Made by a program: the position numbers and the translations under genes. A stretch of 17,668 nucleotides of DNA, from contig CAYNMW010000094.1 in the NCBI GenBank assembly GCA_964398295.1, forward strand, positions 1 through 17,668, written 5' to 3'. The notes under the pieces were generated by a model. That model did not search any database and was not told the DNA's origin. It saw only the letters and a list, made by a program, of their open reading frames with translations. Below, piece by piece: positions 1 to 7,142 of this stretch; within the stretch, counting starts at the first letter, position 1, and each line of letters begins with the position of its first letter. This stretch comes from CALFUK01 sp964398295. Lineage in GTDB: Bacteria > Bacteroidota > Bacteroidia > Chitinophagales > Saprospiraceae.

Positions 1-87
1 AATAGCTGGCGTCCAGATTGTTATCGGGCCAACTCTTCTCATATAGTAGGACCTCCTCGAGGTCCTAGCTTTTTATACGTAAAGTAA
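1..87 (+). CDS. Possible 3' end of an upstream rightward gene (partial)
   Basis: Frame 1 is open from the window edge for 28 codons, reaching a TAA at 85-87. The tail contains SWRPDCYRA and VGPPRGPSF. It would have to read straight through the strong hairpin at 47-74, which is unusual for a coding end. A second frame (from base 2) stops with TAG at 44-46, immediately before the hairpin, which would suit a normal gene end better. From memory only, tails of this kind are annotated on some GIY-YIG nuclease ORFs in Bacteroidota. The visible part is too short to assign a product, and the true upstream feature could also be an RNA gene. Confidence 0.2.
   Translation, partial: NSWRPDCYRANSSHIVGPPRGPSFLYVK
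47..74 (+). terminator. Rho-independent terminator of an upstream rightward transcript
   Basis: A perfect 9-bp stem (TAGGACCTC 47-55 / GAGGTCCTA 59-67) with a CTC loop is followed by GCTTTTT (68-74). The T-run is only on the plus strand, so it should end a transcript entering from the left edge, not the minus-strand gene at 151-1320. Confidence 0.7.
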
Positions 88-120
88 CTTTGTAGAAACT
101 GGACGTTCATAGGTTTAACT

Positions 121-159
121 AAAAACTGAAACCACTAAGACTGTAGGTTTTCAATTTTT
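121..159 (-). terminator. Weak candidate terminator of the sigma/anti-sigma unit
   Basis: An imperfect inverted repeat (around 121-133 and 146-159) overlaps the stop codon at 151-153. On the minus strand it is followed by a T5 run. The stem is AT-rich and interrupted, so this is only a candidate. Confidence 0.25.
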
Positions 160-1320
160 AAATTTCATAGGATCATATATATACGTTCGTCTGATTTTCC
201 TATTTGGTGGATCAGTTTCCCATCGACCATATTCGATCAATAATTCTTTTGCTTCTATGATGCATCTACCTCTAATTATAACATCATTTTCTTCATCAAA
301 TCCTAATACTTGGACATCATCTAATGTGCCATCTTTTAGAATTTGAAATTTGAATTTAAGCAGTTCTTCTTTGCAAAACTCTGATAGAGGGTTTGCTTTT
401 AAATATTGTTCGAAAGCATCCATTCCTCCTTTCGGAAATGATTTGCGAGAATGATCACTTGATGTGTTACTAGTCTCTTGAAAATTAGTTTTGGCAGATT
501 GTATTCTCCTTTGCGTACCATCAGCATTCTCCGCTGATTCATCACTTACTCCATGGTTATCTGCTATAGTTGAAGCTCCCGTTCGTAGTACTCCTTCTGA
601 TACATTGGCTCTATTTGGCATAGTAGTTTTAGGTTCAGATTCCTGGTTTACTTCTTCTGGTACATTGGTATCTGTCATCACAACAGTTACTGCTTTTGAA
701 TTGTATGCTTCACTTTCTTCCTTCGTTTCCTGTATATTTCGATCCTCATTGACCGCAATTGCGATACTAGTTTTAGGCGATGGAGATTGTGTGGGAATAT
801 CATCTGCATGAGTTGGCGATTCCGCACTTTTTCTTTTAGTTTTTACCACCTGAGATTTTGGTGGACTTAAGCTCACTTGATCAAAAGCGATTTGATCTGT
901 ACTTAGTAAAGCATTAGCTTCATTTTTTGGCATTGCAGATGATTCATAACTTTCTGCAGTCTCGATATTCAAACCGGCAGCTTGGTCCAAATCTGAAATA
1001 TCTTTTTCTTCTGCGGTGTTCATTGCAATGATTTCCGGTTCAGCATTTCCTTGAATGTATTGTTTGAAACCAAAGACAACGCCTGCAAGAATTAAGAAAG
1101 AAGCTGCCATTGATATGAATGTAAATATCTGTGGTCTTGCAGACTTAGCCTCCGACTTAACTTCTCGATATTGGTTTTGACCAAAGGTTGCGTATCCTTC
1201 CAATGCTTCGAATAGAAATGGATCATCGAGTGCTTCTCTTTCTAATAAATGTCTATTTGTTGGCGTGATAGATCCATCAATAAACTGTTTCAATAATTCT
1301 CGTTTTTTAGCTTCTGTCAT
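151..1320 (-). CDS. Putative anti-sigma factor: single-pass membrane protein with a TonB_C-like C-terminal domain
   Basis: This 389-residue protein is encoded directly after an ECF sigma factor; its ATG overlaps the sigma stop codon in an ATGA arrangement (1317-1320), so translation is probably coupled. Residues 1-62 are a soluble, helical-looking N-terminus. Residues about 64-86 form one membrane segment, predicting a cytoplasmic N-terminus and periplasmic C-terminus. Residues about 90-294 are a Ser/Thr/Glu/Asn-rich, low-complexity linker. Residues about 295-389 resemble the TonB C-terminal domain of Bacteroidota: PKGG, AFEQYL, LKDGTLDDVQVL, EAKELL, RW, and a closing RRTYIYDP. The layout (short cytoplasmic end, one membrane helix, linker, TonB_C) is that of TonB itself. 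The position behind a sigma gene argues for an anti-sigma role instead. Anti-sigma activity is inferred from position and topology; no recognised anti-sigma motif is visible. Confidence 0.75.
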   Translation of the reverse strand: MTEAKKRELLKQFIDGSITPTNRHLLEREALDDPFLFEALEGYATFGQNQYREVKSEAKSARPQIFTFISMAASFLILAGVVFGFKQYIQGNAEPEIIAMNTAEEKDISDLDQAAGLNIETAESYESSAMPKNEANALLSTDQIAFDQVSLSPPKSQVVKTKRKSAESPTHADDIPTQSPSPKTSIAIAVNEDRNIQETKEESEAYNSKAVTVVMTDTNVPEEVNQESEPKTTMPNRANVSEGVLRTGASTIADNHGVSDESAENADGTQRRIQSAKTNFQETSNTSSDHSRKSFPKGGMDAFEQYLKANPLSEFCKEELLKFKFQILKDGTLDDVQVLGFDEENDVIIRGRCIIEAKELLIEYGRWETDPPNRKIRRTYIYDPMKFKN

Positions 1321-1883
1321 GAGTCTTCAATACAAATTTTTAAATTTCTTCTTCCATTTTGAATGAGTGATCGTACTCGATTCCAACTCATAGATAGACT
1401 AGTTGAGATTTCTTTATAGGATTGCTTTTCGATGTAAAATCTAGTAATACAAGTTTGTTGACTATCAATTAATTTCTCCAAACAATTCTCCAATTTATCT
1501 AGCAAGTGCTCCTTCATGCTTTCTTCAAAGGGATGAAAAACATCTTGTGAATGAGTGTGCAGAGCGAGCTTACTTTCCCAGTCCTTATGTTTTTTATCCT
1601 TCCTAATTTTACTGAGACAATGGTTTTTTGATAGAATATACAGCCAGGATTTAAAATGTTCTACTTGGTGCGTTTTTAGTTTATTTACGAGTATCTCATA
1701 AATTTCCATGACTGCATCTTCGCTATCTGCAGCGTTTTTCAAATAGTTCATACACAGACCTTTTACCAATTCCATGTAGTTACCATAAAGACTCGCTACA
1801 TGCGATTGATCTCCATTTGCTTGATAGGCACTGATCAATTCTTGGTCTGTCATCGTATCATATTGTTCAGAAAAATGAATCAC
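1317..1883 (-). CDS. ECF-type RNA polymerase sigma factor (sigma-70 family)
   Basis: The length of 188 residues fits an extracytoplasmic-function sigma factor with only regions 2 and 4. Region 2 spans about residues 27-98, with DSEDAVMEIYEIL followed by FKSWLYILSKNHCLSKIRK, the core-binding and -10 recognition segment. Region 4 spans about 129-184, including ITRFYIEKQSYKEIS and a helix-turn-helix ending RVRSLIQNGRRNLK. The longest frame starts with GTG at 1883. An ATG at 1853 (MTDQELI) is the alternative and looks more like a typical ECF N-terminus. The gene lies head to head with the VWA gene and is followed by its likely anti-sigma partner. A promoter-like element at 1901-1927, repeated in mirror image in front of the VWA gene, suggests that the factor transcribes its own operon. 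Confidence 0.93.
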   Translation of the reverse strand: MIHFSEQYDTMTDQELISAYQANGDQSHVASLYGNYMELVKGLCMNYLKNAADSEDAVMEIYEILVNKLKTHQVEHFKSWLYILSKNHCLSKIRKDKKHKDWESKLALHTHSQDVFHPFEESMKEHLLDKLENCLEKLIDSQQTCITRFYIEKQSYKEISTSLSMSWNRVRSLIQNGRRNLKICIEDS

Positions 1884-1900
1884 TGTATCGGCTTTTGTAT

Positions 1901-1927
1901 TGAGATGCAGCTTACCATCAAATTACA
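1901..1927 (-). promoter_or_regulatory. Predicted ECF promoter of the sigma/anti-sigma operon
   Basis: Read on the minus strand this is TGTAATT (1927-1921), 11 bases, then TGCATCTCA (1909-1901). Taken as a -35 TGTAATT and a -10 TCTCA the spacer is 15, close to the general ECF layout (GGAACTT, about 15-16 bases, then a TCTAA-like box). It lies 17 bases before the GTG at 1883. The same element with identical spacing faces the divergent gene. Promoter function is inferred. Confidence 0.6.
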
Positions 1928-1949
1928 CACAAAATTTTAATTCTTTTTA

Positions 1950-1976
1950 TGTAATTCATCTGTCTTATGCATCTCA
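1950..1976 (+). promoter_or_regulatory. Predicted ECF promoter of the VWA gene
   Basis: TGTAATT (1950-1956), 11 bases, then TGCATCTCA (1968-1976), followed 15 bases later by the ATG at 1992. It is identical in both boxes and in spacing to the minus-strand element at 1901-1927, while the N11 spacers differ. Conservation of boxes but not spacers is the pattern expected of two promoters for one sigma factor. The expected transcript start near 1982-1984 would leave a very short leader. No TAnnTTTG housekeeping box is seen here. Confidence 0.6.
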
Positions 1977-1991
1977 GAATAAAATTATACT

Positions 1992-3890
1992 ATGAAAATT
2001 CTACTTATTGCTTTTTTATTATCAGTTGGGATAAGCCTTAATGTTGACACTCAGCAGATGCAACTTAATAACCAAATCACCATTAAAGGAAAGGTAACGG
2101 ATAACCAGAATTATCCTTTGATTGGAGTTAACATCCAAGTTGTTAAAACGACTATTGGAACCATTACCGATGTGAATGGGGAATTTGAGTTGAGTATATC
2201 GAATGAATTACCTATCGATCTAAAAATTAGCTATGTAGGCTATATCGAGCAGACAATTGAAATTACGGAGAACAAGGAACCCGTTATCATAATGATGCAG
2301 CCTGGAGGAGAAATACTTGAGGAAATTGTTGTTTCAGGTATGAAATCAAAAGGGAAGCAATTTTTCAATAAAATTTTTACAAAAAAACGATCAAGCACTT
2401 CTGGGCAAACACAAACGCTTAGTTGTTTTCCAAATGTTCCGAACAATACAGAACAGTATGAGCAGCTTACAGAAAACACATTCAAATCATCAGCAGAACA
2501 TCCATTATCCACCTTTTCATTAGATGTTGACAGAGCTGCCTATAGCAACGTTAGACGATTTCTAAACAATGGCGTACGACCTCCAAGTGATGCAGTTAGG
2601 ATTGAAGAAATGATTAATTATTTCAGTTATGACTATTCAGAACCTGCAGAGGCAGAACCTTTAGCAATTCACAATACTTTAACAGATTGTCCCTGGAATG
2701 CTGAACATCAAGTATTACATATTGGCATGCAAGCAAGGAAAATTAATGAAGAAAAATTACCTCCTTCGAACCTTGTTTTTTTAATTGATGTGTCTGGTTC
2801 TATGAATGCGGCAAACAAATTACCATTGGTGCGATCGTCATTCTTGATGTTATTGGAAAAACTAAGGCCAGTGGATAGAGTTGCGATTGTAACCTATGCC
2901 GGAAATGCTGGCGTAGTATTGGAATCTACTCCCGCTTCAGAAAAAGCCAAAATAATTCAGGCAATTACGACATTACGCCCAGGTGGATCTACTGCAGGTG
3001 CTGAAGGAATTTTGTCAGCTTATGCCTTGGCTTTAAGTCAATATATAGAAGGAGGAAACAATCGAGTAATTCTTGCGACAGATGGAGATTTTAATGTTGG
3101 TGTCAATTCAGCAAACGGCCTAGAGACATTAATTGAAAAAAAACGAAAGTCAGGCATTTACCTAACTGTACTTGGTTATGGAATGGGCAATTACAAAGAC
3201 GAACAAATGCAAAGACTGGCAAACAAAGGAAATGGCAATCATGCCTATATCGATAACATTCAAGAAGCACAAAAGGTATTGCTAACAGAATTTGCTGGTA
3301 CTATGCATACTATTGCAAAAGATGTCAAATTACAAATTGAATTTAACCCAACTAATGTTGCAGCGTACAGACTAGTCGGTTATGAAAACAGAATGCTAGA
3401 AAAAGAAGACTTCAATAATGATCAGAAAGACGCAGGTGAAATTGGCTATGGTCACCAAATGACTGCAATATATGAGATTGTTCCTGCAGGTAATAAAGTC
3501 GATTATATTGGACAGGTAGATGAATTGAAGTATCAAAACCAAAGCACTACGAAATCGCAAACTAAAAGCACACTTAAAGATGAATTGGCAACTGTCAAAT
3601 TCAGATATAAGAACCCTGAAGAAGACAAGAGTCAATTGAAATCTATCGTCGTGTCAATGGAGGCTAGGCCTATGTCAGGACTTCCAAGTGATGTTCAATT
3701 TTCAATTGCTGTCGCGGAATTTGGACAGTTATTGCGCGAGTCTGATTACAATAAAAATGGGAACTACAAACAGGTGATTGATCTTGCAAAAACGGCGAAA
3801 GGTAATGACGAAGATGGTTATCGATCGGAGTTCATCCGATTGGCTCAAGTAGCAGCTCGACTACACGAAGATTTCGCAAGTCATGAATGA
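1992..3890 (+). CDS. Exported VWA-domain protein with N-terminal carboxypeptidase-regulatory-like domain and C-terminal DUF3520
   Basis: 632 residues. Residues 1-20 look like a signal peptide. Residues about 28-105 are a CarboxypepD_reg-like beta-sandwich (IKGKVTDNQNYPLIGVNI, TDVNGEF), as found at the N-terminus of SusC/TonB receptors. It is followed by EEIVVSG (110-116), resembling the TonB box/plug junction of those receptors, although no receptor barrel follows. Residues about 150-215 match the N-terminal segment of YfbK-type VWA proteins (NTFKSSAEHPLSTFSLDVD, RIEEMINYF). The VWA domain has an intact MIDAS: D266-V-S-G-S270, T334 and D364. Residues about 440-625 match DUF3520 (YRLVGYENR, GYGHQMTAIYEI, FRYKNP). 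It should bind metal-dependent ligands outside the cytoplasm; the ligand is unknown. It is transcribed divergently from an ECF sigma gene and shares its promoter motif. Confidence 0.92.
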   Translation: MKILLIAFLLSVGISLNVDTQQMQLNNQITIKGKVTDNQNYPLIGVNIQVVKTTIGTITDVNGEFELSISNELPIDLKISYVGYIEQTIEITENKEPVIIMMQPGGEILEEIVVSGMKSKGKQFFNKIFTKKRSSTSGQTQTLSCFPNVPNNTEQYEQLTENTFKSSAEHPLSTFSLDVDRAAYSNVRRFLNNGVRPPSDAVRIEEMINYFSYDYSEPAEAEPLAIHNTLTDCPWNAEHQVLHIGMQARKINEEKLPPSNLVFLIDVSGSMNAANKLPLVRSSFLMLLEKLRPVDRVAIVTYAGNAGVVLESTPASEKAKIIQAITTLRPGGSTAGAEGILSAYALALSQYIEGGNNRVILATDGDFNVGVNSANGLETLIEKKRKSGIYLTVLGYGMGNYKDEQMQRLANKGNGNHAYIDNIQEAQKVLLTEFAGTMHTIAKDVKLQIEFNPTNVAAYRLVGYENRMLEKEDFNNDQKDAGEIGYGHQMTAIYEIVPAGNKVDYIGQVDELKYQNQSTTKSQTKSTLKDELATVKFRYKNPEEDKSQLKSIVVSMEARPMSGLPSDVQFSIAVAEFGQLLRESDYNKNGNYKQVIDLAKTAKGNDEDGYRSEFIRLAQVAARLHEDFASHE

Positions 3891-3901
3891 TTGAAATTTA
3901 A

Positions 3902-3933
3902 AAAGAGCTAGCTTAATGATAAGCTAGCTCTTT
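3902..3933. terminator. Bidirectional terminator between the VWA gene and rnpB
   Basis: A perfect 13-bp stem (3902-3914 and 3921-3933, arms AAAGAGCTAGCTT and AAGCTAGCTCTTT) with a 6-base loop. It lies 11 bases after the VWA stop codon and just past the 3' end of rnpB on the other strand. On the minus strand the arm continues into a T5 run. On the plus strand only three Ts follow, so it is stronger for rnpB. Confidence 0.8.
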
Positions 3934-4068
3934 AAAATGTATTTTCATAAGCCGGATTCTGTACACTGATATCTTACGATAAATCGTAAGGTCGTCAGTG
4001 CTCTATCATTTATCTGGCACTTATTTCACAATAAGTATCTAGCTGTCTACCCCTTAGGAATCATTACG

Positions 4069-4087
4069 ATCCCGATAAAATCGGGAT
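4069..4087. repeat. Hairpin inside rnpB, ATCCCGAT type
   Basis: An 8-bp stem (ATCCCGAT 4069-4076 / ATCGGGAT 4080-4087) with a 3-base loop lies in a variable region of the RNase P RNA. It may be a native RNA arm or a mobile palindromic unit. The sequence differs from the TCCGCC type hairpins at 4210 and 4254. Confidence 0.5.
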
Positions 4088-4209
4088 GTTATGAGGACGG
4101 CCGAGCAGGCCTTAACCCTAATATACGTGACATTGCAACCCATGAGGTTTATCCACTACTGATGTTGCCATCAATAGGCGTGAGCTCTTACCTCACGGTT
4201 TCACCCTTA

Positions 4210-4225
4210 TCCGCCATCCGGCGGA
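4210..4225. repeat. TCCGCC/GGCGGA palindrome inside rnpB, copy 1
   Basis: TCCGCC (4210-4215), ATCC loop, GGCGGA (4220-4225). It shares both arms with the palindrome at 4254-4269 but has a different loop. Its GC content is well above that of the surrounding AT-rich sequence. Confidence 0.6.
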
Positions 4226-4253
4226 CGGTTTAGTTTCTGTGACACTTTCTGTA

Positions 4254-4269
4254 TCCGCCAGCTGGCGGA
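4254..4269. repeat. TCCGCCAGCTGGCGGA palindrome inside rnpB, copy 2
   Basis: A perfect 16-base self-complementary sequence, 28 bases from a second unit with the same arms (4210-4225). From general memory, palindromes of this kind are dispersed in Bacteroidota genomes; the sequence alone shows only the two copies here. Confidence 0.6.
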
Positions 4270-4354
4270 CCCCATCCGTTAGATGGCATGGTGCTCTACG
4301 TTGTCCGGACTTTCCTCTCCAAACATTTTTGGAGCGATAGAGTCAAATACGGTG

Positions 4355-4362
4355 CAAACATA
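4355..4362 (-). promoter_or_regulatory. -7 box of the rnpB promoter
   Basis: TATGTTTG on the minus strand matches the Bacteroidota housekeeping -7 consensus TAnnTTTG. It lies four bases upstream of the predicted 5' end of the RNase P RNA (about 4350), which is the right distance. No clear -33 TTTG is seen at the usual spacing. Confidence 0.5.
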
Positions 4363-4410
4363 AGGTGAATGGATGAAATGTTGGTGATATAACAAAAGGA
4401 AAGGAAAGGA

Positions 4411-4442
4411 TTATACATATTAATAATTACTTTAATGTATAA
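4411..4442. promoter_or_regulatory. Inverted repeat in the kinase promoter region, possible operator
   Basis: Two perfect 8-base arms, TTATACAT (4411-4418) and ATGTATAA (4435-4442), separated by 16 bases. They sit immediately upstream of a TAnnTTTG box at 4448-4455. The arms are AT-rich, so chance is not excluded. Confidence 0.3.
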
Positions 4443-4447
4443 AGTGT

Positions 4448-4455
4448 TAACTTTG
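4448..4455 (+). promoter_or_regulatory. -7 box TAACTTTG ahead of the histidine kinase
   Basis: Exact match to TAnnTTTG. It ends one base before the ATG at 4457, so a transcript starting about six bases downstream would exclude that ATG. If the promoter is real, the working start is the ATG at 4481 (Met9). No -33 TTTG is visible at the expected spacing. Confidence 0.4.
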
Positions 4456-4456
4456 A

Positions 4457-7117
4457 ATGGTTAACAAGTTTTCTATATCAATGAGAGGCTTTCTAATTTC
4501 AATTGGGTTTTACAGTTTATTGGCTGCCATTGCAATCCTTGTAACCAGTTTACAACAGCCTTTGCATCAGTTTGTAAACATTGAGACTGTATTTACTACT
4601 CAATTTCAAGGCATTGGGATTTTCACTTTATTGGTTGTATCGTTTATCGTTTCCTTTTTCTTCCAACTATACACCTATAGAAAGTTAATCGAAATTCAAG
4701 CTGTATTCAACAAACGATGCCTTCTTGCTTTTGGGACAATCTTTTTATTTGCTCCAATCATGTATGGTCTACAGTTACCAATTGTGCCTAGTTTTATTGC
4801 CCTTGCTTCCTATACCCTATTCATAGATTTGTTCCTTGACACTAAAAGATTAAGTATTACCTGGTGTATATGGTGGATCATCATTTTCAGTGCTTTCCTT
4901 TCATTACTTGTCTTCCACAACATAAACAAACAAGAAGACAAACGGATAACAAATGCACTTGTCAATACCTATACCGAGTTGGACCCCACACAAACATCAC
5001 TTGTCAAGGAATTAAAGCTGCAGGTCAATGAAATGAATCTTGATCAAATCAGTACGATACCAGAACCAGCAAAAATAGCATCCTACGATATTGAAGCTTA
5101 CTATCAAGACTTAACTTCAAACTTTAAACAACAACTAGGCTATGACTTTAGTCACTTTTATTGTTTTGATTCTAATGGCAATTCTCTGATAGAGGATTCT
5201 GATTATCTACTAGAAGAGATCAGTTACATCATAGACAGATCAAAAGTTGTTGACAACAATATTCTATTTGACCCTTTCAGTCAAACAATTAGCTATTCAT
5301 TTCAATTGAATAATCCAAATCATTCTGGCAGCCCTTTCCAATTGTATTTAGCATTTTCAAAAGAAAAGGAACGGCAAGCTTTTAGCGATTTTCAATTGTA
5401 TAAAGGCAATGAATTTCATGGAAATCTCAGAACAAACTATCCAAAAAAATATTCGTTTCAAACCAACAGTGATGCTTATGTCAGTAATGGGAAAAAATTC
5501 ATAAGCCATACATTCGACAATGGCTTTAATGCATTATCCATTAAAAACGTTATTGATTTAATCAAGCCAATTTCACTTTTTTCTTACTTGTTCGTACTTA
5601 CCATTGGGATCGTCTCCTTATTGCTCTTAGCTAACAAGTTTTTTCGTTTTTTACCTAAAGAAATCAACACTGGCTTGTTCTTTCATTCGTTACAAAACAA
5701 ACTTCAGATCACTGTAATCTTACTGATCGTCATATCATTCATAGTCATTGGATTCGTGACTATTTATTTCTTTAACAACATGTCTTCAAACTATGCTTAC
5801 AACATGTTGGAAAGAAAATTGGATATGACAATGCGTTTATTCAAAGAAAGCGACTACGATTTCAACACCTTTCAAAACACAATAAATGATCTCCATCATT
5901 CCGAAGACATTCATATTTATGTACTTAATAATGACGGTGATCCACTTGCTTCCAATATAAGCGCTCCTCTATTTGCCAGCAATGAGTTTATGCAGGATTC
6001 AAGTTTAATGCTGAGACAATTTTCGGAAAACGGAATTACGACCTACGGATTAACCAGCAAACTATCATTTAATGATGGTGCCAATATGTTTGTCAAAATC
6101 GTGTCCAACAATCCTTCTGAACGGATTAGTTATGTCAATGACTTCATGGGTACATTGATCAATATATATGTCTTCTTGTTCATAATTGCTGGTGCAATTG
6201 CCATTTTCATCTCTAAACCAATAACAGATCCTATTGCCATTATTGGTGAGCGAATGCGGCAACTCAAATTGGGAAGAAAAAATGAACCTTTAATCTACAA
6301 TAAGAATGATGAATTGGGCGCACTGGTAAATGAGTACAATCAGATGATTGACAAACTAGAAAACAGTACAAAACTCATTGCACAGACAGAACGAGATCTG
6401 GCTTGGAGAGAAATGGCGAAACAAGTTGCTCATGAAATAAAAAATCCATTGACACCAATGAAATTGAGCATTCAGTATCTGCAAAAAGCAATCATTACTG
6501 CTGATGCTGATCCTCATGTACTTGTAGATAGAATCTCTCAAACACTGATCGAACAAATCGAGAATCTTACTCAGATTGCAAATGAATTTTCCAATTTTGG
6601 TACACTTCCTAAAGGATCAAATGAACGTGTCAGTCTCAATGAAGTCGTAGAGGCCATCCATGACTTATTTCGAAAAAGAGATGATATGGATGTCTATCTC
6701 GAAGAACCGATCGACGATATATTTGTTTTTGCAGATAAACACCACTTAATTAGAATTCTGAACAACCTAGTTAAGAATGCGATGCAAGCAATTCCTGAAA
6801 CACGAAGAGGAAGTATTCATTTGAAACTCTATAAATCTGGTCAACAGGCCATCATTAAGGTTTCAGATAATGGGACAGGTATCCCCATGTATATGCGCGA
6901 GAAAGTGTTTACTCCGAACTTCACGACGAAAAGTTCTGGAACTGGATTGGGGCTTGCTATATCTGCAAATATGATTGATACATTTAATGGCAAAATCTAC
7001 TTCGAAACAGAGGAAAATGTCGGCACAGATTTCTACATTGAAATTCCGTTGATGAGAATTGAAGAGTCTTCCAATAAGGCAGTAAAAAAGGAAGAAAATA
7101 GAGTATATTTGGATTGA
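4457..7117 (+). CDS. NtrY-like membrane sensor histidine kinase (orphan)
   Basis: 886 residues from the longest start; Met9 at 4481 is an alternative because a promoter box abuts the first ATG. About five membrane segments lie in residues 11-153. A first extracytoplasmic region (about 154-370) follows, then membrane segments near 373-397 and 414-437. A second extracytoplasmic region (about 438-565) and a last membrane segment (about 566-586) lead into a HAMP linker from KPITDPI (587) to about 640. The phosphoacceptor is His659 in VAHEIKNPLTPMKLSIQ, a signature close to NtrY kinases. The ATPase domain has N-box NNLVKNA (769-775), G1 DNGTGIP (804-810) and G2 GTGLGL (828-833), all intact. No response regulator gene is adjacent, so its partner is elsewhere. 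The crtZ gene follows after 25 bases and may be co-transcribed. The signal is unknown. Confidence 0.93.
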   Translation: MVNKFSISMRGFLISIGFYSLLAAIAILVTSLQQPLHQFVNIETVFTTQFQGIGIFTLLVVSFIVSFFFQLYTYRKLIEIQAVFNKRCLLAFGTIFLFAPIMYGLQLPIVPSFIALASYTLFIDLFLDTKRLSITWCIWWIIIFSAFLSLLVFHNINKQEDKRITNALVNTYTELDPTQTSLVKELKLQVNEMNLDQISTIPEPAKIASYDIEAYYQDLTSNFKQQLGYDFSHFYCFDSNGNSLIEDSDYLLEEISYIIDRSKVVDNNILFDPFSQTISYSFQLNNPNHSGSPFQLYLAFSKEKERQAFSDFQLYKGNEFHGNLRTNYPKKYSFQTNSDAYVSNGKKFISHTFDNGFNALSIKNVIDLIKPISLFSYLFVLTIGIVSLLLLANKFFRFLPKEINTGLFFHSLQNKLQITVILLIVISFIVIGFVTIYFFNNMSSNYAYNMLERKLDMTMRLFKESDYDFNTFQNTINDLHHSEDIHIYVLNNDGDPLASNISAPLFASNEFMQDSSLMLRQFSENGITTYGLTSKLSFNDGANMFVKIVSNNPSERISYVNDFMGTLINIYVFLFIIAGAIAIFISKPITDPIAIIGERMRQLKLGRKNEPLIYNKNDELGALVNEYNQMIDKLENSTKLIAQTERDLAWREMAKQVAHEIKNPLTPMKLSIQYLQKAIITADADPHVLVDRISQTLIEQIENLTQIANEFSNFGTLPKGSNERVSLNEVVEAIHDLFRKRDDMDVYLEEPIDDIFVFADKHHLIRILNNLVKNAMQAIPETRRGSIHLKLYKSGQQAIIKVSDNGTGIPMYMREKVFTPNFTTKSSGTGLGLAISANMIDTFNGKIYFETEENVGTDFYIEIPLMRIEESSNKAVKKEENRVYLD

Positions 7118-7142
7118 ACAAACCAAAAAAGGGTTTATCATA

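Larger units (their letters stand above)
3938..4351 (-). ncRNA. rnpB: RNase P RNA, bacterial class A
   Basis: This is the catalytic RNA that trims 5' leaders from tRNA precursors. On the minus strand the universally conserved 5' core GAGGAAAGTCCGGAC lies at 4317-4303 and the conserved 3' core ACAGAATCCGGCTTA at 3962-3948. Between them GGGTGAAACCGTGAGGTAAGAGC also matches the bacterial consensus. The ends are set by a P1 pairing of GTATTT (4350-4345) with AAATAC (3944-3939), giving about 414 nt, within the usual size. A CTCC/GGAG hairpin before the 5' core fits P3. Several peripheral loops carry perfect hairpins (4254-4269, 4210-4225, 4069-4087, 3973-3990) that vary in type from one to the next. 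A -7-like box at 4355-4362 sits just upstream and a strong terminator just downstream. No protein-coding gene occupies this stretch. Confidence 0.96.

Noticed and set aside
491..811. Open frame on the plus strand with hydrophobic translation
   Set aside because: It lies wholly inside the minus-strand anti-sigma gene, in its Ser/Thr-rich linker, and its translation shows no domain; it is a shadow.
2319..3890. SusC/TonB-dependent receptor call for the VWA gene
   Set aside because: Only the N-terminal domain and TonB-box-like motif fit; what follows is a VWA domain and DUF3520, with no plug or barrel.
3948..4317. Possible CRISPR-like or IS-like array suggested by repeated palindromes
   Set aside because: The conserved 5' and 3' cores of RNase P RNA bracket the region, spacing of the palindromes is irregular, and there is no transposase.
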